A stretch of DNA of 47,541 nt from an uncultured Planctomycetota bacterium. Its GTDB lineage: Bacteria; Planctomycetota; Phycisphaerae; UBA1845; Fen-1342. The notes beneath the pieces were generated by a model. That model saw only the letters and a list, made by a program, of their open reading frames with translations. It ran no database searches and was not told the DNA's origin. This document shows positions 34,363-43,323 of the stretch, piece after piece. Position numbers and translations under genes: made by a program. Positions within the stretch are counted from its first letter, which is position 1, and the number at the start of each line of letters is the position of its first letter. Location: NCBI GenBank assembly GCA_900696535.1, contig CAADGM010000242.1:1-47541 (forward strand), written 5' to 3'.

Positions 34363-35136
34363 TTACCGGCGGCGGACCAGAGCCAGGCCGCCGAGCACGA
34401 GCAGCGCCAGCGAGGCCGGCTCGGGGATGCTCTGAACGAGGACGTCATCGTAGTAACCGCTCTGCGGCGCAGTCGGATTCGACGTCAGACCCGAACCCAG
34501 CATGAACGTGTCGTACGAAGCGATCGGCGTCGGGTCAGTGATCGTGCCGGACAGAATGTCGTTGACATAGAAGTTCACGACACCCGCGTCCTTCACTTCG
34601 ATGCCGAGCTTGTGCCACCCGGCGGTGCGGGCAGGAGCGCCGGGGAGGTTCAGGTTGATCCAGCCGCTGTTGGCCAGGCCAGCGAACGCGACACGGCCCT
34701 GGAACCACGCGGCGCCGCCGGTCAGCACGTTCGTCGTACCGATCGCGATAAGCTCCTGAAGACTGCCGTCCCCGAGGCCCGTTCCGCTGTAGCCACGAAT
34801 CTCGCAGTACAGACGCGAGTTGCTGTTCGTCGCGGGAACGTACAACCAGAATTCGGCCATCAGCGGCTGGAGATCCGACGGGGCGACTTCCTGCCCGAAG
34901 AGCCGGTAGTTACGCCGCGCCACGTTGCCCTCCTGGAAGACCGACTGCGGCGCGCTGTGCGCCTGGTCCGTGGAGAGGGCCAACGGCGTCGGGACCGCGA
35001 TGGTCGGGTCCGTCGGCCAGGCAGCGAGGAAGGCCGCCTGATCCGCGTACGAATCGAAGTTGTCCTGAATGACGATGGCGGCATACGAGCCAGCCGCGAA
35101 GAGCGTCACGAGCGTTAGAGCGAGTGCCTTCTTCAT
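34363..35136 (-). CDS. PEP-CTERM secreted protein with a lectin-like/LamG-like body
   Basis: 257 aa. Signal peptide (1-19, MKKALALTLVTLFAAGSYA). The body starts DNFDSYADQAAFLAAW, typical of beta-sandwich proteins of the concanavalin-like group, with FQEGNVARRNYRLF and WHKLGIEVKD later. The C-terminus is a classic exosortase signal: IPEPASLALLVLGGLALVRRR (21 residues, described here as PEP motif, hydrophobic helix and Arg cluster). Such proteins are handed to exosortase and usually end in the envelope or extracellular polysaccharide; no exosortase is in the window. GGAGGAG precedes the ATG. A planctomycete-style gene with 445 nt of non-coding DNA upstream. Confidence 0.88.
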   Translation of the reverse strand: MKKALALTLVTLFAAGSYAAIVIQDNFDSYADQAAFLAAWPTDPTIAVPTPLALSTDQAHSAPQSVFQEGNVARRNYRLFGQEVAPSDLQPLMAEFWLYVPATNSNSRLYCEIRGYSGTGLGDGSLQELIAIGTTNVLTGGAAWFQGRVAFAGLANSGWINLNLPGAPARTAGWHKLGIEVKDAGVVNFYVNDILSGTITDPTPIASYDTFMLGSGLTSNPTAPQSGYYDDVLVQSIPEPASLALLVLGGLALVRRR

Positions 35137-35581
35137 TCCTCAGTCTCCTCCAAGGGAGCCCCGCGCGATCGGCGGGCGTCTCCGCGTTTCAAGATGATCC
35201 GAACTTGGCCGCGGCGCCATCCCTCCGTGCCGCACGACGCCTGACCGTCTCGCCAGTGTGGCACCGGTTATATAACGCCGAGCCGCCGACAATCCTTCCG
35301 GCACGGAACCGCGGGCTCCGCTGCCCGGCTTCCTCAAATGGCTCGCCGACCGTGGTGAGTGCCACTTTCCTCGCTGGCAGTATACCGCCACGCCCACGCC
35401 ACAGGCAACGCTGATCCGCACCCCGGGCGGCAAAACGGTGATGGCGAGCCGGAACTCGACTTGTGTTTACCGGGCGGCGCCGCGACGGCCGATACGACGC
35501 ACGCCCACCTAACGTCCGAGAATACGAAGGCAAACGCGAGCAAGGTCTCGCGCCAAGTCGAGTCGCCGCGCGCCGCGCACG
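35137..35581. other. 445-nt intergenic stretch upstream of the PEP-CTERM gene
   Basis: No gene supported. It contains GTTATATAAC at 35267-35276, a ten-base palindrome and the most AT-rich spot nearby, which could hold the minus-strand -10 of the PEP-CTERM gene, and a minus-strand TATACT near 35380. No -35 is convincing at either. Open frames here on both strands lack codon pattern or family match. Confidence 0.5.
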
Positions 35582-38176
35582 TCAACGCGCGGCCGCGCGG
35601 GCGGTGTGCTCTCGCCCCAGAACGTCCCGAACGAGCGTCCGCACACCTCGCCGCAGCGCGTCCACTTCGCCTCGGTCGTCCGGATGGACCCGATTGGTCA
35701 GAACGAGAACATAAAGCCCCCGATCGGGCTGAATGTAGATCGCCGTACCGGTGTACCCCGTGTGGCCCCACCAGGTCCACGCCGGCTCGCCCGGCGGTTC
35801 GGCGTCGTCCGTGATCATGTCCCAGAGCAGGCCGCGTGCGTCGGGCTTGCCCTTCTCGTTGGAGAGACCCTGCGTGTGACACGTGAGCATCGCCTTCACC
35901 GTCTCGGGCCGAAGCACGCGTGCGCCCTCGAGCGCGCCGCCGCCCAGGATCATCTGCGCGAAGCGCTCCAGGTCCGCCGCCGTCGAGAAGAGCCCCGCAT
36001 TGCCCGACGTGCCCGCCAGCAACGCCGCGAGCGGATCGTGCACCTGGCCCAGCAGGAAGCCGCCGGGCCCGCGGCCGTGCTCGGCGCGCGTCGTGGGCAC
36101 GAGGCGCTCGTCGAGCAGCTTCGGCGGATTGAAGAGCGTCTCGCGCATGCTGAGCGGCTCGAAGACCTCGTCCGACGCCACCGCCGCGAGTGGCCGCCCG
36201 CTGACTGCCTCGACAATCTCCGCGCAGAGAATCGCGTTGAGGCAACTGTAGATCACGGTGCTGCCCGGCGCGACCTTCGGCTCGGCGCCGCGCACCGCGG
36301 CCCGCGCCGCGGCCGGACAAGGAAACCCGTGCTTCGCGCGCAGGGCGTCCTGCGCGGCCCGGTCGAGGTAGGGTGGCATCCCCGACGTGTGCGTCATCAG
36401 GTGCCGCACGGTGATGGCGCGCTTCGCGTCCGTGTTGAGCTCCGGCAGGTACTTGCCGACCGGATCGTCGAGCGCGACGCGTCCCTGCTCGACGAGCCGC
36501 ATCAGGCTCGTCCCCGTCGCGATCGGCTTGGTCAGCGACGCCAGGTCGAAGATCGCGTCTTCCCGCATCGGTGCTGAGGACGGGGCGGTGCGAAGAAAGC
36601 CGTACGTGCGACGGAGCGCGGTGAAGCCGTCCGGCGTTCGGCTTCCGACCGCGATGACCGCGCCGGGCACACGCCCCGCGCGGAGCGCCGCAGGGACGAA
36701 CGCATCGAGTGCTTCCTCCAGGGCCGCCGAACTCCGCACCAACGGGACGGTCGTCACCTTGAGTTCATAGTCCCACTCGTCGAAGTACAGGTTGTGCCCG
36801 TCGATCTCAATCTCGCCGCGCTGAAAGTCGGTTGGCTCGCTGCGAAAGCTGGTCTTGGGCGGCGAGAACGGCCGGCCGAAGTCGTGGTTAACGATGAATC
36901 GGTAGGGGTCGAGGCCGCCGAAGTAGAACCAGCGCACGCGCTCGTCGTCGCTTTCCTGGAAGCCATACGAGGGATCGGCCGGCAGCCAGCCCCAGGGCTC
37001 GACGTAAAACTCCGCCCAGTCGTGCATGTCGTCACCCGAGGGCAGCGTGGCGAAACCCGACTGCCAGCGGGCCGGCACGCCGGCCGCCCGGCACATCGTG
37101 ATGAACGTCATGGCCTGAACGCCGCAGTCGCCGCGCCGCGCCGTGAGCGCCTTCTGCGTGATGGCAGGGATGATGCTGTACTCGACTTCGCTGGCGTAGG
37201 CGACGTTTCGGCAGACCCACTCGAAGATGCGCCGCGCCTTGAGCAGCGGGTTCGTCTCGTCCTCGATTGCCTCTGCCAGGGCGGCCTTGAGCTCCGGTGA
37301 GAACGTGATGTGCGGCGGGCGCTCCGCCGTGTTCTCGCGGTAGAGCGGGGTCTCGATGCTGTACGGCTGAACGCGCTTCGGGTCGAGCTTCGGGACGTAC
37401 GCCGATGCGACGTACTCGATCTCCGCCCAGAATCGGACCGCGGCGTTTGGGTCCTCGACGACGTGCTCGTAGTACAGCGCGCGATGTGGGCTGCCGCTGG
37501 CGGCCGTCTCGCGGTGATCCTCGCTGGCGGAAACGAGCCGCACCTCGCGCTGCCGCTCGTACTCCTGCGCGACCGGCAACCAGGCACGCACGGTCGCGCC
37601 GGCGCGCAGCCGCGGATGATCGGCGGGGATCACCACCTCGTAGCGCAGCCGGTGCCGAACCGGATGCACATCCTCCCGCCCCGTCGCCTCGGCCGCTTCC
37701 ACCACGCGCGCAAGATGCCGCACCAGGTCGAACCCGCCGGCAGGCTGCGTAGTCGGGGTCCGTCGCGCGCGGGCCTCGTCGCTGAAGCGGAACAGGTTTA
37801 CGGGCTCGCGACGGAAGTAGAAGAGCGTGTCGTCCAGTACGCGGGCCTGGAGCTGTCCGCGCTCGCGCCAACGCTCCAGGTCGCCGAGCGTCGCGTCCGG
37901 TATCGAGCGCTTCAACTTCGCCAGCATGTCCGCCGGCGAAAGGCTGAACTCCCGCCGCGTGCGCCGGATGACCTCGAGCAGCTCCGCGGGCTCGCTGGTC
38001 ACCGGGGCGTTCGGGTCGGGCACAAGCGGCCGGAGCAATCGCTCCGCCTCGGCCAGCCGTCCGGCAGCGATGTGCTCACGCGCGACAAAAATCGGATTCG
38101 AGCCGGGGCTCGGCTGAGTGGTTGCGGCGGTCGCCGGTTCAAGCAGCAGGGCCAGGAGGATCGCAAGGTGCGTCAT
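35582..38176 (-). CDS. fusion of a transglutaminase-like domain and a beta-lactamase-fold serine hydrolase
   Basis: 864 aa, secreted (signal peptide 1-18). Residues 30-110 are helical with a TPR-like start. The transglutaminase-like domain (about 165-470) has the triad Cys351 (RRGDCGVQAM), His385 (MHDWAEFYV) and Asp401 (LPADPSYG). The second domain (about 485-864) is class C beta-lactamase/penicillin-binding in type: SLTK (547-550, nucleophile Ser547), YSC at 643-645 where YxN is usual, and WWGHTGYTG near the end. Likely acts on peptidoglycan peptides or amides. It starts at ATG 38176 by signal peptide; the frame is open to 38377. It is divergent from the muramidase gene, and a related serine hydrolase (AmiE/YbbE) accompanies NamZ in Bacillus. 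Confidence 0.85.
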   Translation of the reverse strand: MTHLAILLALLLEPATAATTQPSPGSNPIFVAREHIAAGRLAEAERLLRPLVPDPNAPVTSEPAELLEVIRRTRREFSLSPADMLAKLKRSIPDATLGDLERWRERGQLQARVLDDTLFYFRREPVNLFRFSDEARARRTPTTQPAGGFDLVRHLARVVEAAEATGREDVHPVRHRLRYEVVIPADHPRLRAGATVRAWLPVAQEYERQREVRLVSASEDHRETAASGSPHRALYYEHVVEDPNAAVRFWAEIEYVASAYVPKLDPKRVQPYSIETPLYRENTAERPPHITFSPELKAALAEAIEDETNPLLKARRIFEWVCRNVAYASEVEYSIIPAITQKALTARRGDCGVQAMTFITMCRAAGVPARWQSGFATLPSGDDMHDWAEFYVEPWGWLPADPSYGFQESDDERVRWFYFGGLDPYRFIVNHDFGRPFSPPKTSFRSEPTDFQRGEIEIDGHNLYFDEWDYELKVTTVPLVRSSAALEEALDAFVPAALRAGRVPGAVIAVGSRTPDGFTALRRTYGFLRTAPSSAPMREDAIFDLASLTKPIATGTSLMRLVEQGRVALDDPVGKYLPELNTDAKRAITVRHLMTHTSGMPPYLDRAAQDALRAKHGFPCPAAARAAVRGAEPKVAPGSTVIYSCLNAILCAEIVEAVSGRPLAAVASDEVFEPLSMRETLFNPPKLLDERLVPTTRAEHGRGPGGFLLGQVHDPLAALLAGTSGNAGLFSTAADLERFAQMILGGGALEGARVLRPETVKAMLTCHTQGLSNEKGKPDARGLLWDMITDDAEPPGEPAWTWWGHTGYTGTAIYIQPDRGLYVLVLTNRVHPDDRGEVDALRRGVRTLVRDVLGREHTARAAAR

Positions 38177-38253
38177 GGTCGGGTACGCTCCGCGGCGCGG
38201 CCAGGCGCCTGGCGGTTGGATACCGCGCGCCACGCCGCGCGTCGAGGACTTCC

Positions 38254-39606
38254 ATGCATCGCGATCATCAAGCGGGCCAGAAACACGGCCGCGGCACGCG
38301 CATCTTGACGCGACCGGGCACATCGCGCTCTTACTGCGAGTGGCGTTGGCCGGCGCAATCGGCGTGTTTCGTGGCACTGACGCTCCTGCTCAGCGGCGCC
38401 CCGCTCGCCGAGGCTCAGCGCGCGTCGGGCTGGCCAACCCCGCGCGTCAAGCTGGGCGTGGATGTGCTGGTCGAGGACGGCTACAAGCCGCTGGCCGGGC
38501 GGCAAGTCGGCCTGATCACGAACCCGACCGGGGTGGCCGGCGACCTGCAACCGACCATCGACATCCTGCACCGGGCCGCGCGTGTGCAGCTCGTCGCGCT
38601 CTTCGGCCCGGAGCACGGCGTCCGCGGCGATGCCCCTGCCGGCGACAAGGTAGAGGATGGGCTCGACTCGCCAACCGGCCTGCCCGCGTACTCGCTCTAC
38701 GGAAAGACCCGCAAGCCCACCCGCGAGATGCTTCGAGGCGTGGACGTCCTGGTTTACGACATCCAGGACATCGGCGCGCGCTCGTACACGTACATCAGCA
38801 CGCTGGCTGTCGCCATGGAGGCCGCCGCCGAGAACCACGTGGACTTCGTGGTCCTCGATCGGCCGAACCCGTGCGGCGGGCTGCGCGTGGAGGGCCGGCC
38901 GCTGGACCTCAAGTTCCAGTCGTTCGTCGGGCAGGTCCCGGTGCCGTACATGCACGGGATGACGGTCGGCGAGCTGGCCCGGATGATCAACGAGGAAGGC
39001 TGGAACAAGGATGGGGTCAAGTGCAACCTGCACGTCGTGCCCATGCGCGGCTGGCGGCGCGACATGACCTGGGACCAGACCGGGCTGGCGTGGATTCCGA
39101 CCTCTCCGCATATTCCGCGGGCTGACACCGCGCTGTTCTATTCGGCCACGGGGATCATCGGCGAGCTGGAAACGCTCAGCATCGGCGTCGGCTACACGCT
39201 GCCCTTCGAGCTGGTCGGACGGCCCGACTTCGAGCCGCATCGCCTGGCCGCCGAGCTGAACGCACGCGGCCTGGCCGGCGTCTACTTCCGGCCACTCCAC
39301 TACCAGCCCTACTACGCGGCATTCGCCAAGCAGAACTGCGGCGGCGTGCAGGTCCTGCTCACCGACCGCGAGCAGGTCGAGTTGACCGCCGTGCAGTTCC
39401 ACGTACTGGACGCAATTCGCAAGCTGTATCCCCAGGTCGAGTTGTTCACGGGCAAGCGCGACGGCATGTTCGACAAGGTCTGCGGCACCGACGAGATTCG
39501 CAAGCTGATCGTGGCCGGCCGGCCGGTCGGCGAGGTGCTGGCGGCGTGGCGTGACGGGGTGGATGCGTTCAAGGCGCGGCGCGCCAAGTACCTGCTATAC
39601 GAGTAA
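38254..39606 (+). CDS. namZ: exo-beta-N-acetylmuramidase, NamZ/DUF1343 family
   Basis: 450 aa. NamZ-type enzymes release N-acetylmuramic acid from the non-reducing end of peptidoglycan fragments. Signal segment at about 36-54 (CFVALTLLLSGAPLAEA) after a long basic N-region. Family motifs: VGLITNPTGV (85-94), LFGPEHGVRG (116-125), VYDIQDIGARSYTYISTL, VLDRPNPCGG and PYMHGMTVGELA. GAGGA five to six bases upstream supports ATG 38254, although the frame is open from 38122. Divergent from the transglutaminase/beta-lactamase fusion, 77 nt apart. The K+ channel gene follows after 57 nt. Confidence 0.9.
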   Translation: MHRDHQAGQKHGRGTRILTRPGTSRSYCEWRWPAQSACFVALTLLLSGAPLAEAQRASGWPTPRVKLGVDVLVEDGYKPLAGRQVGLITNPTGVAGDLQPTIDILHRAARVQLVALFGPEHGVRGDAPAGDKVEDGLDSPTGLPAYSLYGKTRKPTREMLRGVDVLVYDIQDIGARSYTYISTLAVAMEAAAENHVDFVVLDRPNPCGGLRVEGRPLDLKFQSFVGQVPVPYMHGMTVGELARMINEEGWNKDGVKCNLHVVPMRGWRRDMTWDQTGLAWIPTSPHIPRADTALFYSATGIIGELETLSIGVGYTLPFELVGRPDFEPHRLAAELNARGLAGVYFRPLHYQPYYAAFAKQNCGGVQVLLTDREQVELTAVQFHVLDAIRKLYPQVELFTGKRDGMFDKVCGTDEIRKLIVAGRPVGEVLAAWRDGVDAFKARRAKYLLYE

Positions 39607-39663
39607 CTGCCGGCGAGGGGCGCCGCCACCAGCGTCAACACGAGGCGGCGCGTGGAGGACGGC

Positions 39664-41370
39664 GTGAAGACGCTGCCGACCGTACTGACCTACCTGTTGC
39701 GCGATCGACGCGCGCGGCGCAACACGGCCCTGCTGCTTCGCTTCCTGGCAGTCCTGGCCGTGATGATCGCGACCTACACGGTCCTGTTCCATGTGCTGAT
39801 GGAGTGGGAAGGTCGCCAGTACAGTTGGGTCACGGGCCTGTACTGGACGCTCGTGGTGATGTCGACGCTGGGCTTCGGCGACATCACGTTCACGTCGGAC
39901 ATCGGGCGGCTCTTCTCGCTGGTCGTCCTGCTGTCGGGCATCGTCTTCCTGCTCGTGCTGCTGCCGTTCACGTTCATCCAGTTCTTCTACGCCCCGTGGA
40001 TCGAGGCCCAGGCCGCCAGCCGAGCCCCGCGCTCCCTGCCCGAGACGACCAGCGGACACGTGATCCTGACGCACTACGAGCCGCTCGCGGCGGCGCTGAT
40101 CGCGCGGCTCTCGCAGAAGCAGACGCCGTACGTACTCCTGGTCAGCGACCTGAACGAGGCTCTGCGACTGCACGACAGCGGGTTGAACGTGGTCTGCGGC
40201 GACCTGGACCGGCCCGAGACGTACGCGCGAATCCGGGCCGAGCGGGCAGCGCTCGTCGCGACCACGGCGGCCGACGCCGTGAACACGAACGTGGCGTTCA
40301 CGGTTCGCGAGGTCGCACGGCGCGTGCCGATCGTTGCGACTGCCGACAGTGACGCCGCCGTGGACGTGCTGACGCTGGCCGGTGCGGACCGGGTCATGCA
40401 GGTCTCGCAGATGCTGGGGCGGGCCCTGGGGCGACGCGTGATCGGCGACGCGATGTCGCACGTGATCGGGCGCTTCGAGGAGCTGCTGGTCGCCGAGGCC
40501 AACGCGATGCGCACGCCGCTCGTGGGAAAGACGCTGCGCGAGAACCGCCTTGGCGCGCTGGGCGTGAACGTGGTCGGCGTCTGGGAGCGCGGGACGTTCG
40601 TGCCCGCACGGCCGGAGACGATGGTGACGGATCACACGATGCTGGTGCTGGCCGGCTCGCAGGAGCAGCTCACCAACTACGACGAGCAGTTCGCGATCTA
40701 CAACGTCTCCGGCGAGCCGGTGGTCGTCATCGGGTGCGGCCGCGTTGGCCGGGCAACGGCCGAGACGCTTCGCGAGCGCGGCATGGCCTATCGCATCGTG
40801 GAGCGCGACCGCGCCCGTCTGCCCGAGGGTGTCGCGGGCGTGGTGGGCGACGCCGCCGAGCTCGAGATTCTCAGGGCCGCCGGCATCATGAAGGCCCCCA
40901 CCGTGGTCATCACCACGAACGACGACAACACGAACATCTATCTGACACTGTATTGCCGGCGGCTGCGGCCCGACATCCAGATCATCAGCCGGGCAACGCT
41001 GGAGCGCAACCTCACAACGCTGCATCGGGCCGGTGCGGACATCGTCATGTCGGGGCCGTCGATGGGCGCCGGCATGATCATGAACCTGCTCGAGCGCGGG
41101 AACACGCTCATGCTCGCCGAGGGTCTGGACATCTTTCGGGTCCCGGTGCCCGCGTCTCTGGCCGGAAGGACGCTGGCCGAGTCCGATCTTCGCGCGGAGA
41201 CGGGCTGCAACGTCGTCGCGATCGTGCGCGGCGGGCGCACCGAGATCAGCCCGTCCGCAACGGCGGCGTTGCCCGACGACGGCGAGATCGTCTTGATCGG
41301 GACGCTGGACGCGGAAGCGCGCTTCTTCAAGCGCTATGGGGAGCGGAGCACGTCAGGAAACAACGGCTGA
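39664..41370 (+). CDS. two-helix potassium channel with tandem RCK (TrkA-N/TrkA-C) domains
   Basis: 568 aa. Two membrane helices (about 25-46 and 83-105) flank the pore helix and filter STLGFGD (67-73), a variant of TVGYG. The first cytoplasmic RCK domain starts GHVILTHYEPLAAAL (131-145), where the GxGxxG nucleotide motif is lost. The second starts VVVIGCGRVGRATAETL (353-369) and is intact. Each is followed by a TrkA-C-like part (near 280-340 and 495-560). GTG 39664 is supported by GGAGG at 39655-39659; GTG 39652 would add four residues. Forms tetramers with gating by a nucleotide or ion. A TrkH-like gene lies at 17166, but not nearby. Confidence 0.92.
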   Translation: MKTLPTVLTYLLRDRRARRNTALLLRFLAVLAVMIATYTVLFHVLMEWEGRQYSWVTGLYWTLVVMSTLGFGDITFTSDIGRLFSLVVLLSGIVFLLVLLPFTFIQFFYAPWIEAQAASRAPRSLPETTSGHVILTHYEPLAAALIARLSQKQTPYVLLVSDLNEALRLHDSGLNVVCGDLDRPETYARIRAERAALVATTAADAVNTNVAFTVREVARRVPIVATADSDAAVDVLTLAGADRVMQVSQMLGRALGRRVIGDAMSHVIGRFEELLVAEANAMRTPLVGKTLRENRLGALGVNVVGVWERGTFVPARPETMVTDHTMLVLAGSQEQLTNYDEQFAIYNVSGEPVVVIGCGRVGRATAETLRERGMAYRIVERDRARLPEGVAGVVGDAAELEILRAAGIMKAPTVVITTNDDNTNIYLTLYCRRLRPDIQIISRATLERNLTTLHRAGADIVMSGPSMGAGMIMNLLERGNTLMLAEGLDIFRVPVPASLAGRTLAESDLRAETGCNVVAIVRGGRTEISPSATAALPDDGEIVLIGTLDAEARFFKRYGERSTSGNNG

Positions 41371-41470
41371 CGCGGCATCCCGACTGGCAAACAGCGCTGC
41401 CCGCCGCTCGCAGCTCGGATCGAGGGCTGATCCCGGAGGATGCGCCGGAAGAGGGGCGGTGGAGGAAGCG

Positions 41471-41499
41471 GTAGCGTCGGAGCTCCGCGTCCAACGCAC
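41471..41499 (+). repeat. dispersed palindromic repeat, copy 3
   Basis: GTAGCGTCGGAGCTCCGCGT then CCAACGCAC, matching copy 1 at 29320-29348 with two differences. It lies in the convergent gap after the potassium channel gene. Confidence 0.65.
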
Positions 41500-41517
41500 G
41501 TTGCCGCGCGCAGTCAG

Positions 41518-41545
41518 CAGCGCTGGACTCGGCAGTCCAGCGCTG
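41518..41545. terminator. bidirectional hairpin between convergent genes
   Basis: CAGCGCTGGACT-CGGC-AGTCCAGCGCTG, twelve perfect pairs with a four-base loop, between the channel stop (41370) and the lipoprotein stop (41574). No T-run, but the position is right for ending both transcripts. Confidence 0.55.
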
Positions 41546-41573
41546 CGCCATTCGACGGTCTATTCGGGCACGC

Positions 41574-42197
41574 TCACTTCAGCGGCGGTTCGCTCGACGG
41601 CGGCGGCGACCCAGCCGGCACCGGCTCGAGCGGCTCCAGACGCCCCTGGCTGGGCGTCTCGCGCACGCCCGGCGAGGGCCCGGTGTACTCCGGCTCGGTG
41701 TCCGCCGGCGTCGTCACCACGGGCGCCGGGCTGGGCGCCGGCGACATCGGGGTCACGGTTGACGGGGCGGGCGTCACGACGGGCGGTGGCGCCGGGCTCA
41801 CGTACGACGGCGGCGAGATCTCGCCCGGCAGCAGGCCCGTGTCCGTGAACCCGCGACGCTCGACGGGACGGCGAATCAACTGGTTGTTCCCGATTTCCGT
41901 GACCCGGACGATGAGGTTCTCCGGCAGGCTGACGACGTTGCCCCGGCCGATGAACTCTACTCGGTTCACGGTCGCGCCGTCCTCGACCATGACGTTCGAC
42001 TTGTTGCCGATGATCGAGAGCTTCCAGACGCGCGACCCGCTGCGGATCGTCATCTGGTTATTGTCCCCCCGCAGGCCCACGTCGCCGAAGTACTCTCCGG
42101 TCCACACGCTGCCGTTGCCGTCCATCGCGTTGTGCGCGCACCCCACGGACAGAAACAGGGCGCCCGCGACGCACGAGAGCAGTACGAGCCTGGTCAT
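41574..42197 (-). CDS. DUF3060-like lipoprotein with a proline-rich tail
   Basis: 207 aa. Lipoprotein signal with lipobox LSVGC (Cys20). Residues 30-110 are short beta repeats, with GDNNQMTIRSGSRVWKLSII and GNKSNVMVEDGATVNRVEFI, in the style of DUF3060. From about residue 125 the chain is mostly Pro, Ala, Ser and Thr, likely a flexible spacer through the wall or periplasm. GAGGGA upstream of ATG 42197 and the lipobox position fix the start; 13 residues further upstream are open but would put the signal too deep. Function unknown. Confidence 0.75.
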   Translation of the reverse strand: MTRLVLLSCVAGALFLSVGCAHNAMDGNGSVWTGEYFGDVGLRGDNNQMTIRSGSRVWKLSIIGNKSNVMVEDGATVNRVEFIGRGNVVSLPENLIVRVTEIGNNQLIRRPVERRGFTDTGLLPGEISPPSYVSPAPPPVVTPAPSTVTPMSPAPSPAPVVTTPADTEPEYTGPSPGVRETPSQGRLEPLEPVPAGSPPPSSEPPLK

Positions 42198-42318
42198 GGG
42201 AATCCCTCGCTGCAGAGCCGATGCGAACCTCATCACAACCGCGCCAAGTGCCTTGCCGACAGAAGGTTGGGTAGTGTAGCCAGATTCGAGCCGTCAAGCC
42301 AGCCGCCGGGCGGCGAAC

Positions 42319-43116
42319 CTACTTCGCCCCGGCACCTGCGACCTGCCCGGTTTCCGAGGCCGTCAAGCGGGCCTTCGTCCGCCGGCGAAGCGCCGTGAGC
42401 GGTCGCGCCACGAGCCGGTGCAGCCGAATCCAGAAGCCGATCCGCTCTACGCGCTCCCGTTCGACCTCGGTGAGCAGGTCGGGGCGCAATCGCCGCTTGT
42501 GCTTCAGCAGGTGATACGTATCGGCATCCTGGAAGCGGCGAAGAACCCACTGCGCAAGCCGAGCCCCCCGCCACCCCCGTCGCGGGACGTGAAGCGAAAT
42601 CTGGAAGTCGATCAGGTACGGGCGGCCGTCGTCGCCGACGAGGATGTTCTGCCGTTTGTTCAGGTCGACGTAGGCCATATCACGAGCATGCAGCGCGTCG
42701 AGCAGGCCCCGCAGCTCGTCGAAGAACGTGTCGGACACCGCCTCACGGCGCCCGAGGGGGTGGCCGGGCACGAACGCATGCAGCAGCCCGGTCGGCCCCA
42801 CCCGCCCAATCAGCCTCGGCACGCCCGGAAGGCCCTCCGCCACGCGGTAGTGGTGGACTTCCCGCCCGGCCAACACGCGCCCGATCCAGTCGAGCGGGAC
42901 CGAGAACGCGGGGTTGATCCGCCCGACCTTCAGGACTGCGAGCCCAGCGGGTCCCCGGTACAGGCCGGTCGCGGCAAAGAAGTCGTGTTTGAACGTCTCC
43001 ACCAGCTCATAGACCGCGCCGTCGCAGGTCACCGTCGCCGGAAGCGCCGCCCCCGGAAGCGCGTAGAGCCAGGGATGGCGCAGTCGGGGCGGTGTCGGGG
43101 TCGGGGTTGGGTCCAT
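42319..43116 (-). CDS. WaaP/InaA-like (Kdo/RIO-type) small-molecule or protein kinase
   Basis: 265 aa. Kinase-fold protein of the lipopolysaccharide kinase/RIO-like group. Lys63 in GLAVLKVGR is the ATP lysine. The catalytic loop is YVDLNKRQN (149-157, Asp151 and Asn157), with Tyr in place of the usual His before Asp. The metal-binding motif is IDFQ (169-172). All three catalytic residues are present, so it should be active. The substrate may be a lipid-linked sugar core or a protein. It has a perfect TATAAT 14 bases before the ATG and no Shine-Dalgarno, so its mRNA may be nearly leaderless. N-terminus is Pro/Thr-rich. Confidence 0.8.
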   Translation of the reverse strand: MDPTPTPTPPRLRHPWLYALPGAALPATVTCDGAVYELVETFKHDFFAATGLYRGPAGLAVLKVGRINPAFSVPLDWIGRVLAGREVHHYRVAEGLPGVPRLIGRVGPTGLLHAFVPGHPLGRREAVSDTFFDELRGLLDALHARDMAYVDLNKRQNILVGDDGRPYLIDFQISLHVPRRGWRGARLAQWVLRRFQDADTYHLLKHKRRLRPDLLTEVERERVERIGFWIRLHRLVARPLTALRRRTKARLTASETGQVAGAGAK

Positions 43117-43130
43117 GGCGCGGCGGGATT

Positions 43131-43136
43131 ATACCG
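43131..43136 (-). promoter_or_regulatory. -10 element of the kinase gene
   Basis: A perfect TATAAT on the minus strand, 14 bases before the kinase ATG at 43116. Transcription would start roughly eight bases before the ATG. No good -35 is seen. Confidence 0.5.
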
Positions 43137-43270
43137 GCGAAGTCTTCGCGCCCGTGGCGGTCGAGCGACCGACGGCGGGCTCTTGCGAGAGCGTCGCGGT
43201 GCGCGATCGAGCGCGGCCGCGTGTTGGGGGCGCGGCAATGCTCCGTGCGTTGCGCCCTTGCGGTTTGCCA

Positions 43271-43323
43271 ATAAAAAAGGCGTGCGGCACCCTGTGGGTA
43301 TTGGCGCGGTCTGAGGGTGCCGC
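43271..43323 (-). terminator. intrinsic terminator
   Basis: On the minus strand GCGGCACCCT (43323-43314) pairs with AGGGTGCCGC (43293-43284), ten perfect pairs, then ACGCC and six T (43278-43273). It follows the small RNA candidate and would also end read-through from the large TPR gene. Confidence 0.75.

Noticed and set aside
43117-43270. A possible small protein gene in the kinase-side gap
   Set aside because: Open frames there are short and Arg/Ala-rich, with no Shine-Dalgarno and no codon pattern.
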